Notes: a model not told the origin generated them from the sequence alone. Positions 1 through 8,624 are shown, counted from the first letter of the stretch. The stretch is 32,326 nucleotides of DNA from Streptomyces ipomoeae 91-03 (GCF_000317595.1 NZ_AEJC01000624.1:1-32326); one strand, 5' to 3'. Translations and numbers: made by a program.

Positions 1-630
1 GAGGACGAGGAGCCGCCGCCCTGGTTCGCGCTGCCGCCGAGGTCGGCGCTGCTGATCGGCGCGGTCGGGTTCTGCGCGGTGTTCGCGGAGGGGGCGGCGC
101 TGGACTGGTCGGCGGTCTATCTGCGGGACGAGCTGGAGACCTCGGCGGGGCTCGCGGCGGCGTCCACCACCGGTTTCATGCTGACCATGGCGGTGGCCCG
201 GATCGTGGGCGACGCGGTGGTCAACCGCTACGGCGCGGTCCGCACCGTACGGGCGGGCGGTGTCCTCGCCGCGCTCGGCGGTCTGCTCATCGTCGTCGCG
301 AACAACCCCGTGGTGGCCATGACCGGCTTCGCCCTGATGGGCCTCGGCATCGCCGTCGTCATACCGCTCTGCTTCGCCGCCGCCGGCCGCAGCGGGCCGA
401 ACCCCAGCCAGGCCATCGCCGGCGTCGCCACCATCACGTACACCTCGGGGCTCATCGCACCGAGCGCCATCGGCGGTATCGCACAGCTGACCAGCCTGGT
501 CGTGTCGTTCGGCCTGGTGACCGTGCTGGCGTTCGGACTCGCCGTCTTCGCGGGCGTGCTGCGCGCCGGCGACCGGGACCGCCCGAAGGTCAGTCGGCCG
601 GACGCGTCGGTTCCCGACCCAAGGCCCTGA
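1..630 (+). CDS. MFS transporter, C-terminal part (5' end outside window)
   Basis: The reading frame is open from base 1 and stops with TGA at 628-630, giving at least 209 residues of a protein that begins upstream. The visible part is a run of hydrophobic helices: one near residues 17-32, then several between about residues 50 and 185. They are separated by short basic loops, as in the second half of a 12-helix major facilitator. A polar, charged C-terminal tail (RAGDRDRPKVSRPD and following) ends it. Glycine- and alanine-rich helices with the sequence FALMGLGIAVVIP fit an MFS sugar or drug transporter. The substrate cannot be inferred. An acidic, proline-rich loop (EDEEPPPWF) at the window edge is probably the central cytoplasmic loop. 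Confidence 0.8.
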   Translation, partial: EDEEPPPWFALPPRSALLIGAVGFCAVFAEGAALDWSAVYLRDELETSAGLAAASTTGFMLTMAVARIVGDAVVNRYGAVRTVRAGGVLAALGGLLIVVANNPVVAMTGFALMGLGIAVVIPLCFAAAGRSGPNPSQAIAGVATITYTSGLIAPSAIGGIAQLTSLVVSFGLVTVLAFGLAVFAGVLRAGDRDRPKVSRPDASVPDPRP

Positions 631-637
631 ACCGGTC

Positions 638-700
638 GGTCCAGGAAGTCGGTTCCAGAGGCCGGTCCAGGAAGCCGGTCCAGAGGGCCGGTCGCAGGGT
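638..700. repeat. 26-bp tandem repeat, about 2.5 copies
   Basis: Two consecutive 26-bp units (638-663 and 664-689) begin GGTCCAGGAAG and end CAGAGGCC or AGAGGGCC. A partial third copy begins at 690. The tract lies directly downstream of the MFS stop codon and before the convergent GH6 gene. No gene is seen in 631-811. It may fold and help end transcription, but no clean hairpin with a U-tract is present. Confidence 0.7.
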
Positions 701-811
701 GCCCGCGTCCATGCGGGCGAGGACGCGGGTGCCTGCGCGTACAACACAAGGCACCCCCATGGTCAGCAAGCGCTCAGTGGCCCCTGCACGGACCACGGGC
801 ACCGGGCCGCC

Positions 812-2026
812 TCACCCCTTGGCCAGCTCGTACGCGTACCCCGGCGAGAACGCCCCCGCCCTCCCCCGGCAGCCGTCGGACTCGCCCGGCAGTTTCACCC
901 ACAGATAGGCGTCGATGCGGGGCTCGCCGGTGGTGAGGGTCGGGGACCAGCCGAGGCCGCGCCCGTCGGGGTCGCACCATGCGCCGTCGACCGGGGCGCC
1001 GTTGCCGTTGCGGCTGGTGTCGATGACGGCGCCGAGGGTTTCGGGGCCGCCCACGGCGTCCAGAACCTCGCGGGTGTACGCGACCTCGGCTTCCGTGCTG
1101 TTGAAGTTGGACACATTGCTGAAGACGCCGTCGGAGGAGTCGGCCGAGGCGGCGCCCGCGAGGCGGAGCAGCGTGGCCTGCTTGTCCGGCGTGTTCCACT
1201 CGGAGTGCCCGGCGTCGTAGTAGACCCGGGCCTTGGGGTTCGCCGCCTTCAGAACGCGGCCGGCGCGGGCGAGCGAGGTGAGACGGTCGGCCCGCGCGTC
1301 GGCGGAGAGACAGTCGGACTGGGCGATCGCGTCCGGCTCCAGGATGACGATGACCTCGTCCGAGCCCAGCCCGGCGGCGAAGGCGTCGATCCAGGTGTCG
1401 TACGCGTCCAGGCTCGACGCCCCGCCCTGCGAGGCCCCGCCGCAGTCGCGGTCCGGGATCGCGTACGCCACGAGGACCGGAACCTGATCCTGCGCGGCAC
1501 CGGCGGAGGCGACGGCCGCGACCCGGGAGGTGACGGTGGCCGGCGTCGGGTCGGTGAGCCAGACCGCGGCCGGTTGGTCGGCGATGCGGGACTCGATGAC
1601 GGCGCTGCGCGGGTCGTCGGGGTTGTCGCGGACCCAGTCGAGGACCTGGGAGTCGGGGTGGCGGTAGAGCCGGGTGGAGTCGTCGGGCACGGGCTCGGTC
1701 CGCTGTTCGGTCTTCGCCGCCGAGGGTTTCACGTCGGCCTTCTTCGAGGGGGCGGACGACTTGGAGGGGGAGGGCGGGGGCGAAGTCCGTGAGGGAGAGG
1801 GCGAGTCCGGCGTCGGCACGGACGACCGGAGCCGGAGCCCGGGTGAGCCGCTGACCAGCGGCCTCGCCTCGTCGGTACCCGGCTCGCCGCCGAACGCGGT
1901 CATCATCCCGGTGACGGTGCCGACGACGGCCACCGCCGCCGCGCCCACCACCATGGCCTTGCGCCTCACCGCCCGCCTGCGCTCGGCCCGGCGTGCGGCC
2001 AGCCGCTGCGCGCGTAAGCCTGACAC
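812..2026 (-). CDS. Glycoside hydrolase family 6 (cellulase-type), membrane-anchored or secreted
   Basis: GH6 enzymes cleave beta-1,4-glucan by inversion. With a GTG start at 2026 the protein has 404 residues. This start is preferred because GGGGGGAG at 2033-2040 lies six bases upstream; upstream starts at 2086 and 2122 have no such site. The order is a very basic N-terminus, one hydrophobic segment at about 25-45, a Ser/Pro/Lys linker at about 70-120, and the catalytic domain. Two GH6 signatures are visible: AYAIPDRDC near 187-195 and VILEPDA near 227-233, with the catalytic acid Asp in LEPD. Further family motifs are GAVIDTSRNGNG, WCDPDGRGLGW and LWVKLPGESDG. No carbohydrate-binding module is seen. 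The lack of a clear signal-peptidase site makes a type II membrane anchor as likely as secretion. Confidence 0.9.
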   Translation of the reverse strand: MSGLRAQRLAARRAERRRAVRRKAMVVGAAAVAVVGTVTGMMTAFGGEPGTDEARPLVSGSPGLRLRSSVPTPDSPSPSRTSPPPSPSKSSAPSKKADVKPSAAKTEQRTEPVPDDSTRLYRHPDSQVLDWVRDNPDDPRSAVIESRIADQPAAVWLTDPTPATVTSRVAAVASAGAAQDQVPVLVAYAIPDRDCGGASQGGASSLDAYDTWIDAFAAGLGSDEVIVILEPDAIAQSDCLSADARADRLTSLARAGRVLKAANPKARVYYDAGHSEWNTPDKQATLLRLAGAASADSSDGVFSNVSNFNSTEAEVAYTREVLDAVGGPETLGAVIDTSRNGNGAPVDGAWCDPDGRGLGWSPTLTTGEPRIDAYLWVKLPGESDGCRGRAGAFSPGYAYELAKG

Positions 2027-2163
2027 CTGGTGCTCCCCCCTGCTTCCCCGGACTGAGGTCTCCTCGGTTCCCGGTACTCCCGTCATGCCCGCGTTACCCC
2101 GTTCCGGGGAAGCGCCGGGCACGGCGGCACCGGTGTCAGCCTAGGGCTGGGACCCTGCCCCCT

Positions 2164-2847
2164 ATGGCGCAGTTGGAACATTTCACCAATTCCGTGGACT
2201 CACTGGACACAGTCGTCTCCCGTATGCGTGCACTCGACGCCGCCCTGCCCGCGCGGGACGGGATCGCGGTCTTCAACCGTGTCTACCGCACCGTCACGGA
2301 GGCCATCGACCGGCGTCTGGACGCCGGTCGCTTCCCGGACGCCGAGGCCGCGATCACGCTCGACGTGTGCTTCGCGGAGCGGTATCTGAGGGTCGCCGAG
2401 GGTGGCCCCGCACCCGCCTGCTGGCGGCCGTCGCTGCAGTTCCGGCGCCATCCCGGCGTACGACCGCTGCAGTTCGCGCTGGCGGGCATCAATGCGCACA
2501 TCGGGCACGATCTCGCGCTGGCCGTCGTGGACTCCTGTCGTACGCTCGGCTGCGAACCCGTCGATCTGGAGGACGAGTTCGAGCGTGTGGGCGACATCCT
2601 CGTGTCGCTGGAGGAGCACATCCGCGAAGAGCTGATGCCGGGCCCCGATCTTCTCCAGATCGCCGATCCACTCACCCATCTGCTGGGCTCATGGAGCCTG
2701 GAGCGGGCCCGCGAAGCCACCTGGTCGGCGGCCCGCGCACTGTGGGCGCTGCGCGGACTCCCGGACCTCGCCGAGGAGTTGGCCCACCGTCTGGACGCGG
2801 CCGTCGGACTGGCGAGCCGAATGCTGCTGACACCACTGCCGGACTGA
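2164..2847 (+). CDS. DUF5995-like protein, function unknown
   Basis: A 227-residue soluble protein starts at ATG 2164 (MAQLEHFTNSV). It is divergent from the GH6 gene, with a short shared upstream region. It is mostly alpha-helical with no signal peptide. The middle holds CWRPSLQFRRHPG, then LQFALAGINAHIGHDLALAV, a block that I associate with the actinobacterial DUF5995 family; its two histidines could bind metal. The segment DLEDEFERVGDILVSLEEHIREEL is strongly amphipathic. No enzymatic role is established that I know of. The family assignment is from memory of the INAHIGHDL motif and is moderately secure; that the gene is real is more certain, given codon bias and length. Confidence 0.75.
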   Translation: MAQLEHFTNSVDSLDTVVSRMRALDAALPARDGIAVFNRVYRTVTEAIDRRLDAGRFPDAEAAITLDVCFAERYLRVAEGGPAPACWRPSLQFRRHPGVRPLQFALAGINAHIGHDLALAVVDSCRTLGCEPVDLEDEFERVGDILVSLEEHIREELMPGPDLLQIADPLTHLLGSWSLERAREATWSAARALWALRGLPDLAEELAHRLDAAVGLASRMLLTPLPD

Positions 2848-2883
2848 CTCGGAAGGATGCGTCCCGAACACGCCCGGGCGCCT

Positions 2884-2914
2884 TCGAACTCAGTTGTGAA
2901 CGTTATACGTTCGA
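2884..2914 (+). promoter_or_regulatory. Nested inverted repeats upstream of the luciferase-like gene (candidate operator)
   Basis: GAACGT (2898-2903), TAT, ACGTTC (2907-2912) form a perfect 15-bp palindrome around a three-base centre. A second pair, TCGAAC (2884-2889) and GTTCGA (2909-2914), encloses it. It sits 36-64 bases before the ATG at 2948 in locally AT-rich sequence, a usual place for a repressor site over a promoter. No regulator gene adjoins it, so the binding protein is unknown. Confidence 0.45.
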
Positions 2915-2947
2915 CTTGAAAACAAACCTCGCAGAGGAGTGCACGGC

Positions 2948-3874
2948 ATGGCGTTACGGCTCGGGCTCGCCCTTCCCCAGATGCGGCAGTACGACATCGG
3001 AAAGGACGTGCCCGACGTGGCGCGCACGGCCGAGACCATCGGCTACGACAGTCTCTGGGTCTTCGAACGCGCCCTCGTCCCGGAACGACCGTCGCAGGGC
3101 CTGTACGGCCTCGAAGGCCTCCCCTGGCCGGACCGGTACCGGCACGTGGCCGAGCCCCTGGTCACTCTCACCCTGGCCGCGGCGGCCACCGAGCGGGTCC
3201 GGCTGGGCACCAGCCTCATCGCACCACTGCACGTACCGTTCCAGCTCGCCAAGTCCCTGGCCTCGCTGGACTCGGCGAGCGGCGGCCGGGTGGTCGCGGG
3301 GCTCGGCACCGGCTGGTCCCGCGACGAGCACGCGGCGGCGGCCGTCCGGCCCTTCGAGGAGCGCGGCCTGATGCTGGAGGAGCTGATAGGCGTGTGCCGG
3401 GCCGTCTGGGGCCCGGACCCGGTGTCGTACCACGGGAGGCTCACGAAGATCGCCTCCGCCGCGGTCGGCCCCAAGCCCGCCCGGCCGATCCCCATCCTGC
3501 TCCCCGCGAGCACCGCGAGAGCCCGGCGCAGACTCGTCGACCACGCCGACGGCTGGCTGCCGGTCGGCCTCGGCGTCGAGGAACTGGCCGTCCAGTGGCG
3601 CCAGTTGCGCGACCTCGCCGCCCAACGCCGCCGCATCCGCCCGCTCCGCTCCGTGCTCCGCGTCAACGCGGAGTACCAGCCCAAGGCCTACGAGGGCACC
3701 GACCGCCACCCCTTCCAGGGCAACGCCCTCCAACTCGCCGAGGATCTGGCGGCCCACGCCGAACTCGGCCTCGACGAGATCTTCCTCGACCTCCAGGGCG
3801 GCCTGCGCGACGCCGAGGAACTCAAGGACGTGGCCGCGGAGGTGTACGAGTCGGCCCGGGCGATCGGGGTCTGA
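2948..3874 (+). CDS. LLM-class flavin/F420-dependent oxidoreductase
   Basis: The protein has 308 residues from ATG 2948. AGAGGAG at 2933-2939 is eight bases upstream; the GTG at 2939 would overlap this site. It is a luciferase-like TIM barrel of the type that reduces or oxidises substrates with F420 or FMN. Visible hallmarks are the N-terminal LGLALPQ strand, ARTAETIGYDSLWVFER, LTLAAAATERVRLGTSL, the SGGRVVAGLGTGW loop, and the C-terminal LGLDEIFLDLQ strand. Proteins of this length with this VGLGTGW block are usually in the F420-dependent TIGR03619-like group. The substrate is not predictable. It stands alone, facing the convergent amino-acid oxidase gene 32 bases away. Confidence 0.88.
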   Translation: MALRLGLALPQMRQYDIGKDVPDVARTAETIGYDSLWVFERALVPERPSQGLYGLEGLPWPDRYRHVAEPLVTLTLAAAATERVRLGTSLIAPLHVPFQLAKSLASLDSASGGRVVAGLGTGWSRDEHAAAAVRPFEERGLMLEELIGVCRAVWGPDPVSYHGRLTKIASAAVGPKPARPIPILLPASTARARRRLVDHADGWLPVGLGVEELAVQWRQLRDLAAQRRRIRPLRSVLRVNAEYQPKAYEGTDRHPFQGNALQLAEDLAAHAELGLDEIFLDLQGGLRDAEELKDVAAEVYESARAIGV

Positions 3875-3906
3875 GCCGAACGACGGCGCGGGCCGCGGAC
3901 GAGCCC

Positions 3907-5622
3907 CTAGTCCTCCGGGAGTTCCACCGGCGCGATCTCGTCGTAGACGTCGCCGGGCCCGGGGTTGGTCGCGTCGGTGGTTCCGCCGAGGTGGTACATG
4001 ACGCCCCAGACGGCGTTGAGGGCGGTCTGGATCGCGCCCTCGGCCCAGCCGGCCGTCCAGGAGATGTCGTCGCCGGCGAGGAAGATGCCGCGCTTGTCCT
4101 CGGGGAGCCGGTCCTGCATGAAGTGCGTGAACAGGCGCCGCTGGTAGCGGTAGTGGCCGGGGAGGTTGGCCTTGAACGCGCCCATGAAGTACGGCTCGTT
4201 CTCCCAGGACACGGTCACCGGGTTGCCGATGATGTGCTGCCGGATGTCGACCTTCGGGTAGATCTCGCCGAGCGACTTCAGCATGACCTCCATCCGCTCG
4301 TTCGCGGACAGCGGCAGCCACTTCAGGCTGTCGTCGCACCAGGTGTAGGAGAGGCAGATGACGGCGGGCTTGTCGGGACCGTCGTCCAGGAGGTAGGTCC
4401 CGCGCGTCATACGGTCGGTGAGGGTCATCGACATGACGTCCCGGCCCGTCGGGATTCCCCTGTCGTCGACGGCCTTGTCCAGCCAGAACGGCCGGTCGAC
4501 CGGCACGAAGAGCTTGCTGGACTCCATGTAGTGGGTCCGCTCGATCGCCGTCCAGTGGTCGATCGGGAAGAGCGAGTCGTCGCAGTCGATCTTCGACAGC
4601 AGCATCCAGGACTGCGCGGTGAAGACGGCCGCCTCGTACGTGCTGACGTCGCCGTTCGCGTCCGTCACGGTGATCCGGTTGCCGGCGGTGCGGTGCAGCC
4701 GGGTCACGGCGGGGCGGGGTTCGCCGTCCATGTGCAGGGACCTCAGGGACGTCCCGTACGGCCAGTGCACGATCTTCTCCGGCTCGCGCTCCCAGAGCCG
4801 GAGCGGGAGCTGCTGGCTGCCGCCGACGATGCCGCGATGGTGGTCGTCGGCCTCGGTGTAGACGACCCGCAGGATCTCCAGGATCGAGTTGGGGAAGTCC
4901 GTGTCCCACCCCCCGGTCCCGAAGCCGACCTGGCCGAAGATCTCGCGGTGGCGGAAGGACTTGAAGGCCTCGGAGTCGCAGAGGAAGCCGTAGAAGGTCT
5001 GGTTGTCGAGCTTCTCGACGAGCCGCGCCCAGATCTCCCGGATGCGCGGGACATCGCGCTCGCGCATGGCCCGGTTCATGTCGGAGAAGTCGGCGCCCTC
5101 TTCGAGGCACCTGTTCCACGCCTCGGCGACATCGCGGTAGACCTGCGGCAGGTCGTCGATCGTCTCGGCGTAGTGCGACTCGCCCTTGAGGTCGACGACG
5201 GTCGAAGGCGTCGCCTCCGCCAGGGGGTTGGGAAAGGGCCGGGTCTCCAGGCCCACCAGGTCGATGTAGTGCTGGAGGGCGGTGGAGGACGGCGGGAAAC
5301 GCATCGCGCCCATCTCGGCGGTGAGACCTTCGGTGTTGGTCCCCTCGAAGCCGACCGTCCGCAGCCGCCCGCCGATCCGGTCGGCCTCGTGGACGACCGG
5401 TTTGAGCCCCATCTTCATCAGCTCGTACGCCGCCACGATCCCGGAGAGCCCGCCGCCGATGATCGCGACCTCGGTGCCGTGCTCGGTCGCCGGTATCTGG
5501 CCGAGCCCGGCCGGGTGGGCCAGGAAGTCGTCGTACGCGTACGGGAAGTCCGGGCCGAACATGGTGATCGGCGGCTGCTGCTCGTCTGCGTGCTCGATGG
5601 CGTTGGGCACGGTGGACGTCAT
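3907..5622 (-). CDS. Flavin L-amino-acid 2-monooxygenase, lysine 2-monooxygenase (DavB)-like
   Basis: FAD enzyme of the amine oxidase superfamily, 571 residues, no signal peptide. The dinucleotide-binding motif GGGLSG is at 56-61, with the ribose-binding acidic residue E79 and IGGRLR at 83-88. The flavin/substrate segment AEMGAMRFP is at 102-110, FGTGGWDTDFPNS at 234-246, and the C-terminal FAD motif LAGDDISWTAGWAEGA at 515-530. The N-terminal block MFGPDFPYAYDDFLAHPAGLG and the whole layout match, from memory, Pseudomonas L-lysine 2-monooxygenase. That enzyme decarboxylates lysine oxidatively to 5-aminovaleramide. The gene lies 57 bases downstream of a nitrilase-type amidase, the expected next enzyme. 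Related enzymes act on tryptophan or phenylalanine (to indole- or phenylacetamide), so lysine is an inference. It was probably co-transcribed with the amidase. Confidence 0.85.
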   Translation of the reverse strand: MTSTVPNAIEHADEQQPPITMFGPDFPYAYDDFLAHPAGLGQIPATEHGTEVAIIGGGLSGIVAAYELMKMGLKPVVHEADRIGGRLRTVGFEGTNTEGLTAEMGAMRFPPSSTALQHYIDLVGLETRPFPNPLAEATPSTVVDLKGESHYAETIDDLPQVYRDVAEAWNRCLEEGADFSDMNRAMRERDVPRIREIWARLVEKLDNQTFYGFLCDSEAFKSFRHREIFGQVGFGTGGWDTDFPNSILEILRVVYTEADDHHRGIVGGSQQLPLRLWEREPEKIVHWPYGTSLRSLHMDGEPRPAVTRLHRTAGNRITVTDANGDVSTYEAAVFTAQSWMLLSKIDCDDSLFPIDHWTAIERTHYMESSKLFVPVDRPFWLDKAVDDRGIPTGRDVMSMTLTDRMTRGTYLLDDGPDKPAVICLSYTWCDDSLKWLPLSANERMEVMLKSLGEIYPKVDIRQHIIGNPVTVSWENEPYFMGAFKANLPGHYRYQRRLFTHFMQDRLPEDKRGIFLAGDDISWTAGWAEGAIQTALNAVWGVMYHLGGTTDATNPGPGDVYDEIAPVELPED

Positions 5623-5679
5623 GGGGTACGGACTCCTTGCACGGAAGCTGCCGGGTGAGGCTGGAAAAGGGCAGGGGGA

Positions 5680-6468
5680 TCAGGCGAGGGACCCGTAGAG
5701 GCCGGGGCGGCGGTCCTTCAGGTACGGGTTCGCCTCGTGTGAGGCCACGAGGAGGGCCGGGTCGGCCTCGGCGAGGACGAGTTCCTCGTCGCGTCCGGCG
5801 CGGCTGCGGGCGATTCCGTCGGGCCCGGCGAGCGTGGAGAGCCCGACGAAGTCGAACTCCCCTTCCCGGCCGACCCGGTTGACATACGCGACGTACATCT
5901 GGTTCTCGAAGGCGCGCACCGGGATCATCGACTCGGCGACGAACTGGAACGGGTGCATCTGGGCCGTGGGCACCACGAGGAGGTCGGTGCCGGCGAGGGC
6001 ATGGGCGCGGACGTTCTCCGGGAACTCGACGTCGTAGCAGATCATGAGGCCGACGGTCAGTCCGCCCAACTCCGCCTGGACGACCGGCTGCTCGCCCGGG
6101 GTGAAGTGATCGCGCTCGAAGCAGCCGAAGAGGTGGGTCTTACGGTAGTTCGCGAGGCGGGCGCCGTCGGCGGAGATGAGCTGCGCGGAGTTGAAGACCA
6201 CGTCGCCGTCGCGCTCGGGGTACCCGTACACGATCGCGAGGTCATGCCGCCCCGCGATGTCGGCGACGGCGTCGGCCGAGTCGCCGTCGGCGGGCTCGGC
6301 GAGCCGCCCGATGCCGTCGCCGATCGCGTACCCGGTCAGGAACATCTCCGGCGCGACCAGCAGCCCCGCCCCCGCGGCGGCGGCACGGCCCGCGGCCTCG
6401 TCGAGCACCTTGTGGTTCTCGACGACCGAGCCGGGCCAGCCGGAGCTCTGGAGCAGGGCGATGCGCAT
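5680..6468 (-). CDS. Carbon-nitrogen hydrolase, 5-aminovaleramidase (DavA)-like
   Basis: A 262-residue cytosolic nitrilase-superfamily amidase. The catalytic triad is clear: Glu41 in APEMFLTGY, Lys110 in NYRKTHLFG and Cys144 in LMICYDVEFPE. The length and these motifs match aliphatic or omega-amino amidases. In the delta-aminovalerate route, DavA hydrolyses 5-aminovaleramide to 5-aminovalerate and ammonia. The next gene downstream on the same strand is the DavB-like monooxygenase, 57 bases away, so a two-gene operon is likely with the amidase first. Later pathway genes (aminotransferase, semialdehyde dehydrogenase) are not in the window. If the oxidase uses an aromatic amino acid, this enzyme would hydrolyse the arylacetamide instead. 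The ATG start at 6468 begins the conserved strand MRIALLQ. Confidence 0.85.
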   Translation of the reverse strand: MRIALLQSSGWPGSVVENHKVLDEAAGRAAAAGAGLLVAPEMFLTGYAIGDGIGRLAEPADGDSADAVADIAGRHDLAIVYGYPERDGDVVFNSAQLISADGARLANYRKTHLFGCFERDHFTPGEQPVVQAELGGLTVGLMICYDVEFPENVRAHALAGTDLLVVPTAQMHPFQFVAESMIPVRAFENQMYVAYVNRVGREGEFDFVGLSTLAGPDGIARSRAGRDEELVLAEADPALLVASHEANPYLKDRRPGLYGSLA

Positions 6469-6550
6469 GCGTGTTCCTCACCGGGACAAAGCGGGGATTG
6501 GGGATCACGTAGACGGTACGAGCGGCTGACCTGGGCGGACAAGCAGGAGC

Positions 6551-6610
6551 CGTTGCGCGCCGAGGGGCAGTTCGTTGCGTAGGGAACGGAGTGGGCGGCG
6601 ATTCATTGCG
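6551..6610 (-). promoter_or_regulatory. Three TTGCG motifs upstream of the amidase-oxidase operon
   Basis: CGTTGCG occurs at 6551-6557 and 6573-6579 (22 bp apart, two helical turns), and CATTGCG at 6604-6610. They lie 83-142 bases before the amidase start. The same word clusters upstream of the permease remnant at 9.58-9.68 kb. An Lrp/AsnC protein encoded between the two is the obvious candidate reader. This is inference from motif recurrence, not a demonstrated site. Confidence 0.35.
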
Positions 6611-6624
6611 CCGCCTCCCGACAA

Positions 6625-6690
6625 CGCCCCGTGAGGGGCGCGAGGAACGGCACGGCGCGGCAAGCCACCACGAACCCGCAGCCGCGCGCC
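6625..6690. repeat. Streptomyces-type intergenic repeat, copy A
   Basis: A hairpin (CGCCCC 6625-6630, GTGA, GGGGCG 6635-6640) is followed by a conserved tail with CACCACGAACCCGCAGCCGC at 6666-6685. The copy at 8075-8147 shares 19 of 20 bases of the tail and also begins with a G/C hairpin. Hairpin-plus-CCCGCAGCCGC repeats are very common between Streptomyces genes, often after stop codons. This one lies just downstream of the MFS gene. Confidence 0.6.
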
Positions 6691-6722
6691 GTCCCGCGCC
6701 CCAGCCCTTCAGGCGCCTCCGT

Positions 6723-7934
6723 TCACCCGCACCAGCGTCTGTTCACCCGCACCAGCGCCGTCACCAGATAGGGCACCGCAAACAGGGCGAACGCGGTGCC
6801 GTGGGCATGAGACGCGGCGACCAGCGCATACGCACCGAAGACCGCGACCGTGGCCAACTCCGTCCCCATGCTCGCGACCGAGGTGAGGGTGGCCCGGCGA
6901 GGGCCCTCGATACGGTCCTGCAGCCGGGCGTCGGCCAGAACGTCGACGAACTGGAAGCCGCCGAAGGCGACGCCCACGAGAGCGACGCCGACCGGGTTGC
7001 CGGCCATCGCGCCGACGGCCATGGCCAGTGCCGACCCGGCGAGCACGCCCCCCAGCCCGGCCCTGCCGAGCCGCTCCCCCACTCCGGTCAGCAGGCTCCC
7101 GATCGTGGGGCCCGCGTAGATCAGCAGAAGCAGCAGGGGCACTGTCCGGTCGGCCACCCCGGTGTCCCGGACCAGCAGGGGCGTGTACTCGTCGAGGGCG
7201 CCCCACACCGCGCCGACGGCCGGTACGAGCAACAGGGCGCCGCGTACGGAACGGTCACGGCGGGCCTCGACGAGCCCGGTCCGCAGGGTGATGAGGGTGG
7301 TGACCCGCTCACCGCTCCGGGCCGCCTTCTCCCGGCGCTCCGGAAACCGGGTGGCCACAGCCGCGGTCAGCACACAGACCAGCACGCTCGCCGCGCCCAC
7401 GGCCGGGTAGCCGCCGAAGTCGAGCACGGGACCGGCCAGCCCCATCGCCGCCATCACGGCGACCATGCCGACCGCCTGGGCCCGGCCGATCACCCGTGCG
7501 TACCGGTCGGCCGCGCCGAGCCGGTCCAACTCGTCGTACACCAGTGCCTCCAGCGAACCGGAGCCGAGCGCTCCGCGTACGCCCCAGAGCACGAAGCCGA
7601 GGGCGAAGGCCCCGTACGACGGCACGATCACCCACAGGGCGAACCCGACGGCGGTGAGCAGCGGCCCCAGCCACAGCAGCAACCGCCGGGAAACGGCATC
7701 GGCCCAGGCGCCGGACGGCACCTCCAGCACGATCCCGGTGATCGACCACAGGGCGAACAGCGACGAGACCTGCCAGATCGACAGCCCGGTGTCGCTGAAC
7801 AGCAGCGCGTACACCGGGTAGAGCAACACGAAGTCATCGAGGAACGCGTAACCGTACAGCGTGACCGCAAGCCGCCGGACACCGCTGGTCCCGGTGGGCC
7901 CGGCGCCGGGCAAACGCGCAGGTGAAAGAGTCAT
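6723..7934 (-). CDS. MFS transporter
   Basis: The protein has 403 residues from ATG 7934 (MTLSPARLPG). GGGAAGG just upstream supports this start; an in-frame start at 8015 adds a 27-residue tail that is not transporter-like. About 12 hydrophobic helices are visible. The MFS loop 2-3 motif appears as GAWADAVSRRLLLWLGP. The N-terminus (LAVTLYGYAFLDDFVLLYPVYALLF) and SITGIVLEVPSGAWAD fit the group annotated as drug or metabolite MFS exporters. The substrate is unknown. It lies on the same strand between the Lrp-type regulator and the amidase. It might therefore move an amino acid or product of that pathway, but a 254-base gap with an intergenic repeat separates it from the amidase. Confidence 0.85.
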   Translation of the reverse strand: MTLSPARLPGAGPTGTSGVRRLAVTLYGYAFLDDFVLLYPVYALLFSDTGLSIWQVSSLFALWSITGIVLEVPSGAWADAVSRRLLLWLGPLLTAVGFALWVIVPSYGAFALGFVLWGVRGALGSGSLEALVYDELDRLGAADRYARVIGRAQAVGMVAVMAAMGLAGPVLDFGGYPAVGAASVLVCVLTAAVATRFPERREKAARSGERVTTLITLRTGLVEARRDRSVRGALLLVPAVGAVWGALDEYTPLLVRDTGVADRTVPLLLLLIYAGPTIGSLLTGVGERLGRAGLGGVLAGSALAMAVGAMAGNPVGVALVGVAFGGFQFVDVLADARLQDRIEGPRRATLTSVASMGTELATVAVFGAYALVAASHAHGTAFALFAVPYLVTALVRVNRRWCG

Positions 7935-8074
7935 GAGGCCTTCCCGCAGGAGCGATTCGGACGTCGAACACACGACGCCCGAGGCGGCCCTCGGGAGGCA
8001 CGACTGGTGGATCAATGTCGCCAGGTCATGGGACCGATGGTAGGAGCACCACTTTGACCGCCGCCACCCAAAAA

Positions 8075-8147
8075 GGGGCGAGGCCCCATCGATTTGCGGC
8101 TACCGCCGCGTCGGCGGCGCGACCGGCCACAACGAACCCGCAGCCGC
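8075..8147. repeat. Streptomyces-type intergenic repeat, copy B
   Basis: A hairpin GGGGC-GAG-GCCCC at 8075-8087 is followed by further GC-rich inverted words and the tail CACAACGAACCCGCAGCCGC (8128-8147), almost identical to copy A at 6666-6685. It lies just downstream of the Lrp-type gene and may stop transcription there. Confidence 0.6.
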
Positions 8148-8171
8148 CGAAAAGCGTCCGGCCCCGAACTC

Positions 8172-8624
8172 TCAGGCGGGCGTCCCGCTCGAAAACCGTC
8201 GCACCAAAGGCGACAGCACGAGCACGGACTTCGTCCGCTCGACAAAGGGCTCCCCGGCAATCCGCTCGAGCACCCGCTCGAAGTGCCGCATGTCCGAGGC
8301 GAACACCTGCACAACAGCGTCGGCTTCGCCGGTGACGGTGGACGCCGCGACGACCTCCTGATACCGCTCCAGCCCCCGCTGTATGGTCTCCGGCGAGGTG
8401 TTCCGCCGGCAGTAGATCTCGACGAACCCCTCGGTCTCCCACCCGAGCGCGGCGGGGTCCACCCGAACGGTGAACCCCTTGATCGCTCCGGTCGCCCGCA
8501 GCCGGTCCACGCGGCGCTTCACCGCGGGCGCGGACAGGCCGACGAGTTGGCCGATGTCGGAGAAGGAGCGGCGGGCGTCCTCGGCGAGGGCGTGCACGAT
8601 GCGTTCGTCGAGATCGTTCAGCAC
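8172..8624 (-). CDS. Lrp/AsnC-family transcriptional regulator
   Basis: A 150-residue protein. The N-terminal winged helix-turn-helix (about 1-60) has the typical LDERIVHALAEDARRSFSDIG start and the recognition helix LSAPAVKRRVDRLRATGAI. The RAM ligand-binding domain follows (about 65-145), with VTGEADAVVQVFASDMRHFE where the amino-acid effector is usually sensed. The start is GTG at 8624; no good ribosome-binding site is visible. The gene lies 10 bases downstream of the stop of the permease remnant, so the two were probably co-transcribed. The neighbouring amino-acid oxidase and amidase suggest that it senses an amino acid, perhaps lysine, and controls its uptake and breakdown. That role is inferred. 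Confidence 0.9.
   Translation of the reverse strand: MLNDLDERIVHALAEDARRSFSDIGQLVGLSAPAVKRRVDRLRATGAIKGFTVRVDPAALGWETEGFVEIYCRRNTSPETIQRGLERYQEVVAASTVTGEADAVVQVFASDMRHFERVLERIAGEPFVERTKSVLVLSPLVRRFSSGTPA

Noticed and set aside
3394..5658. Long plus-strand open frame antisense to the amino-acid monooxygenase
   Set aside because: Composition is that of a mirror frame; the minus strand gives a complete, motif-bearing flavoenzyme.
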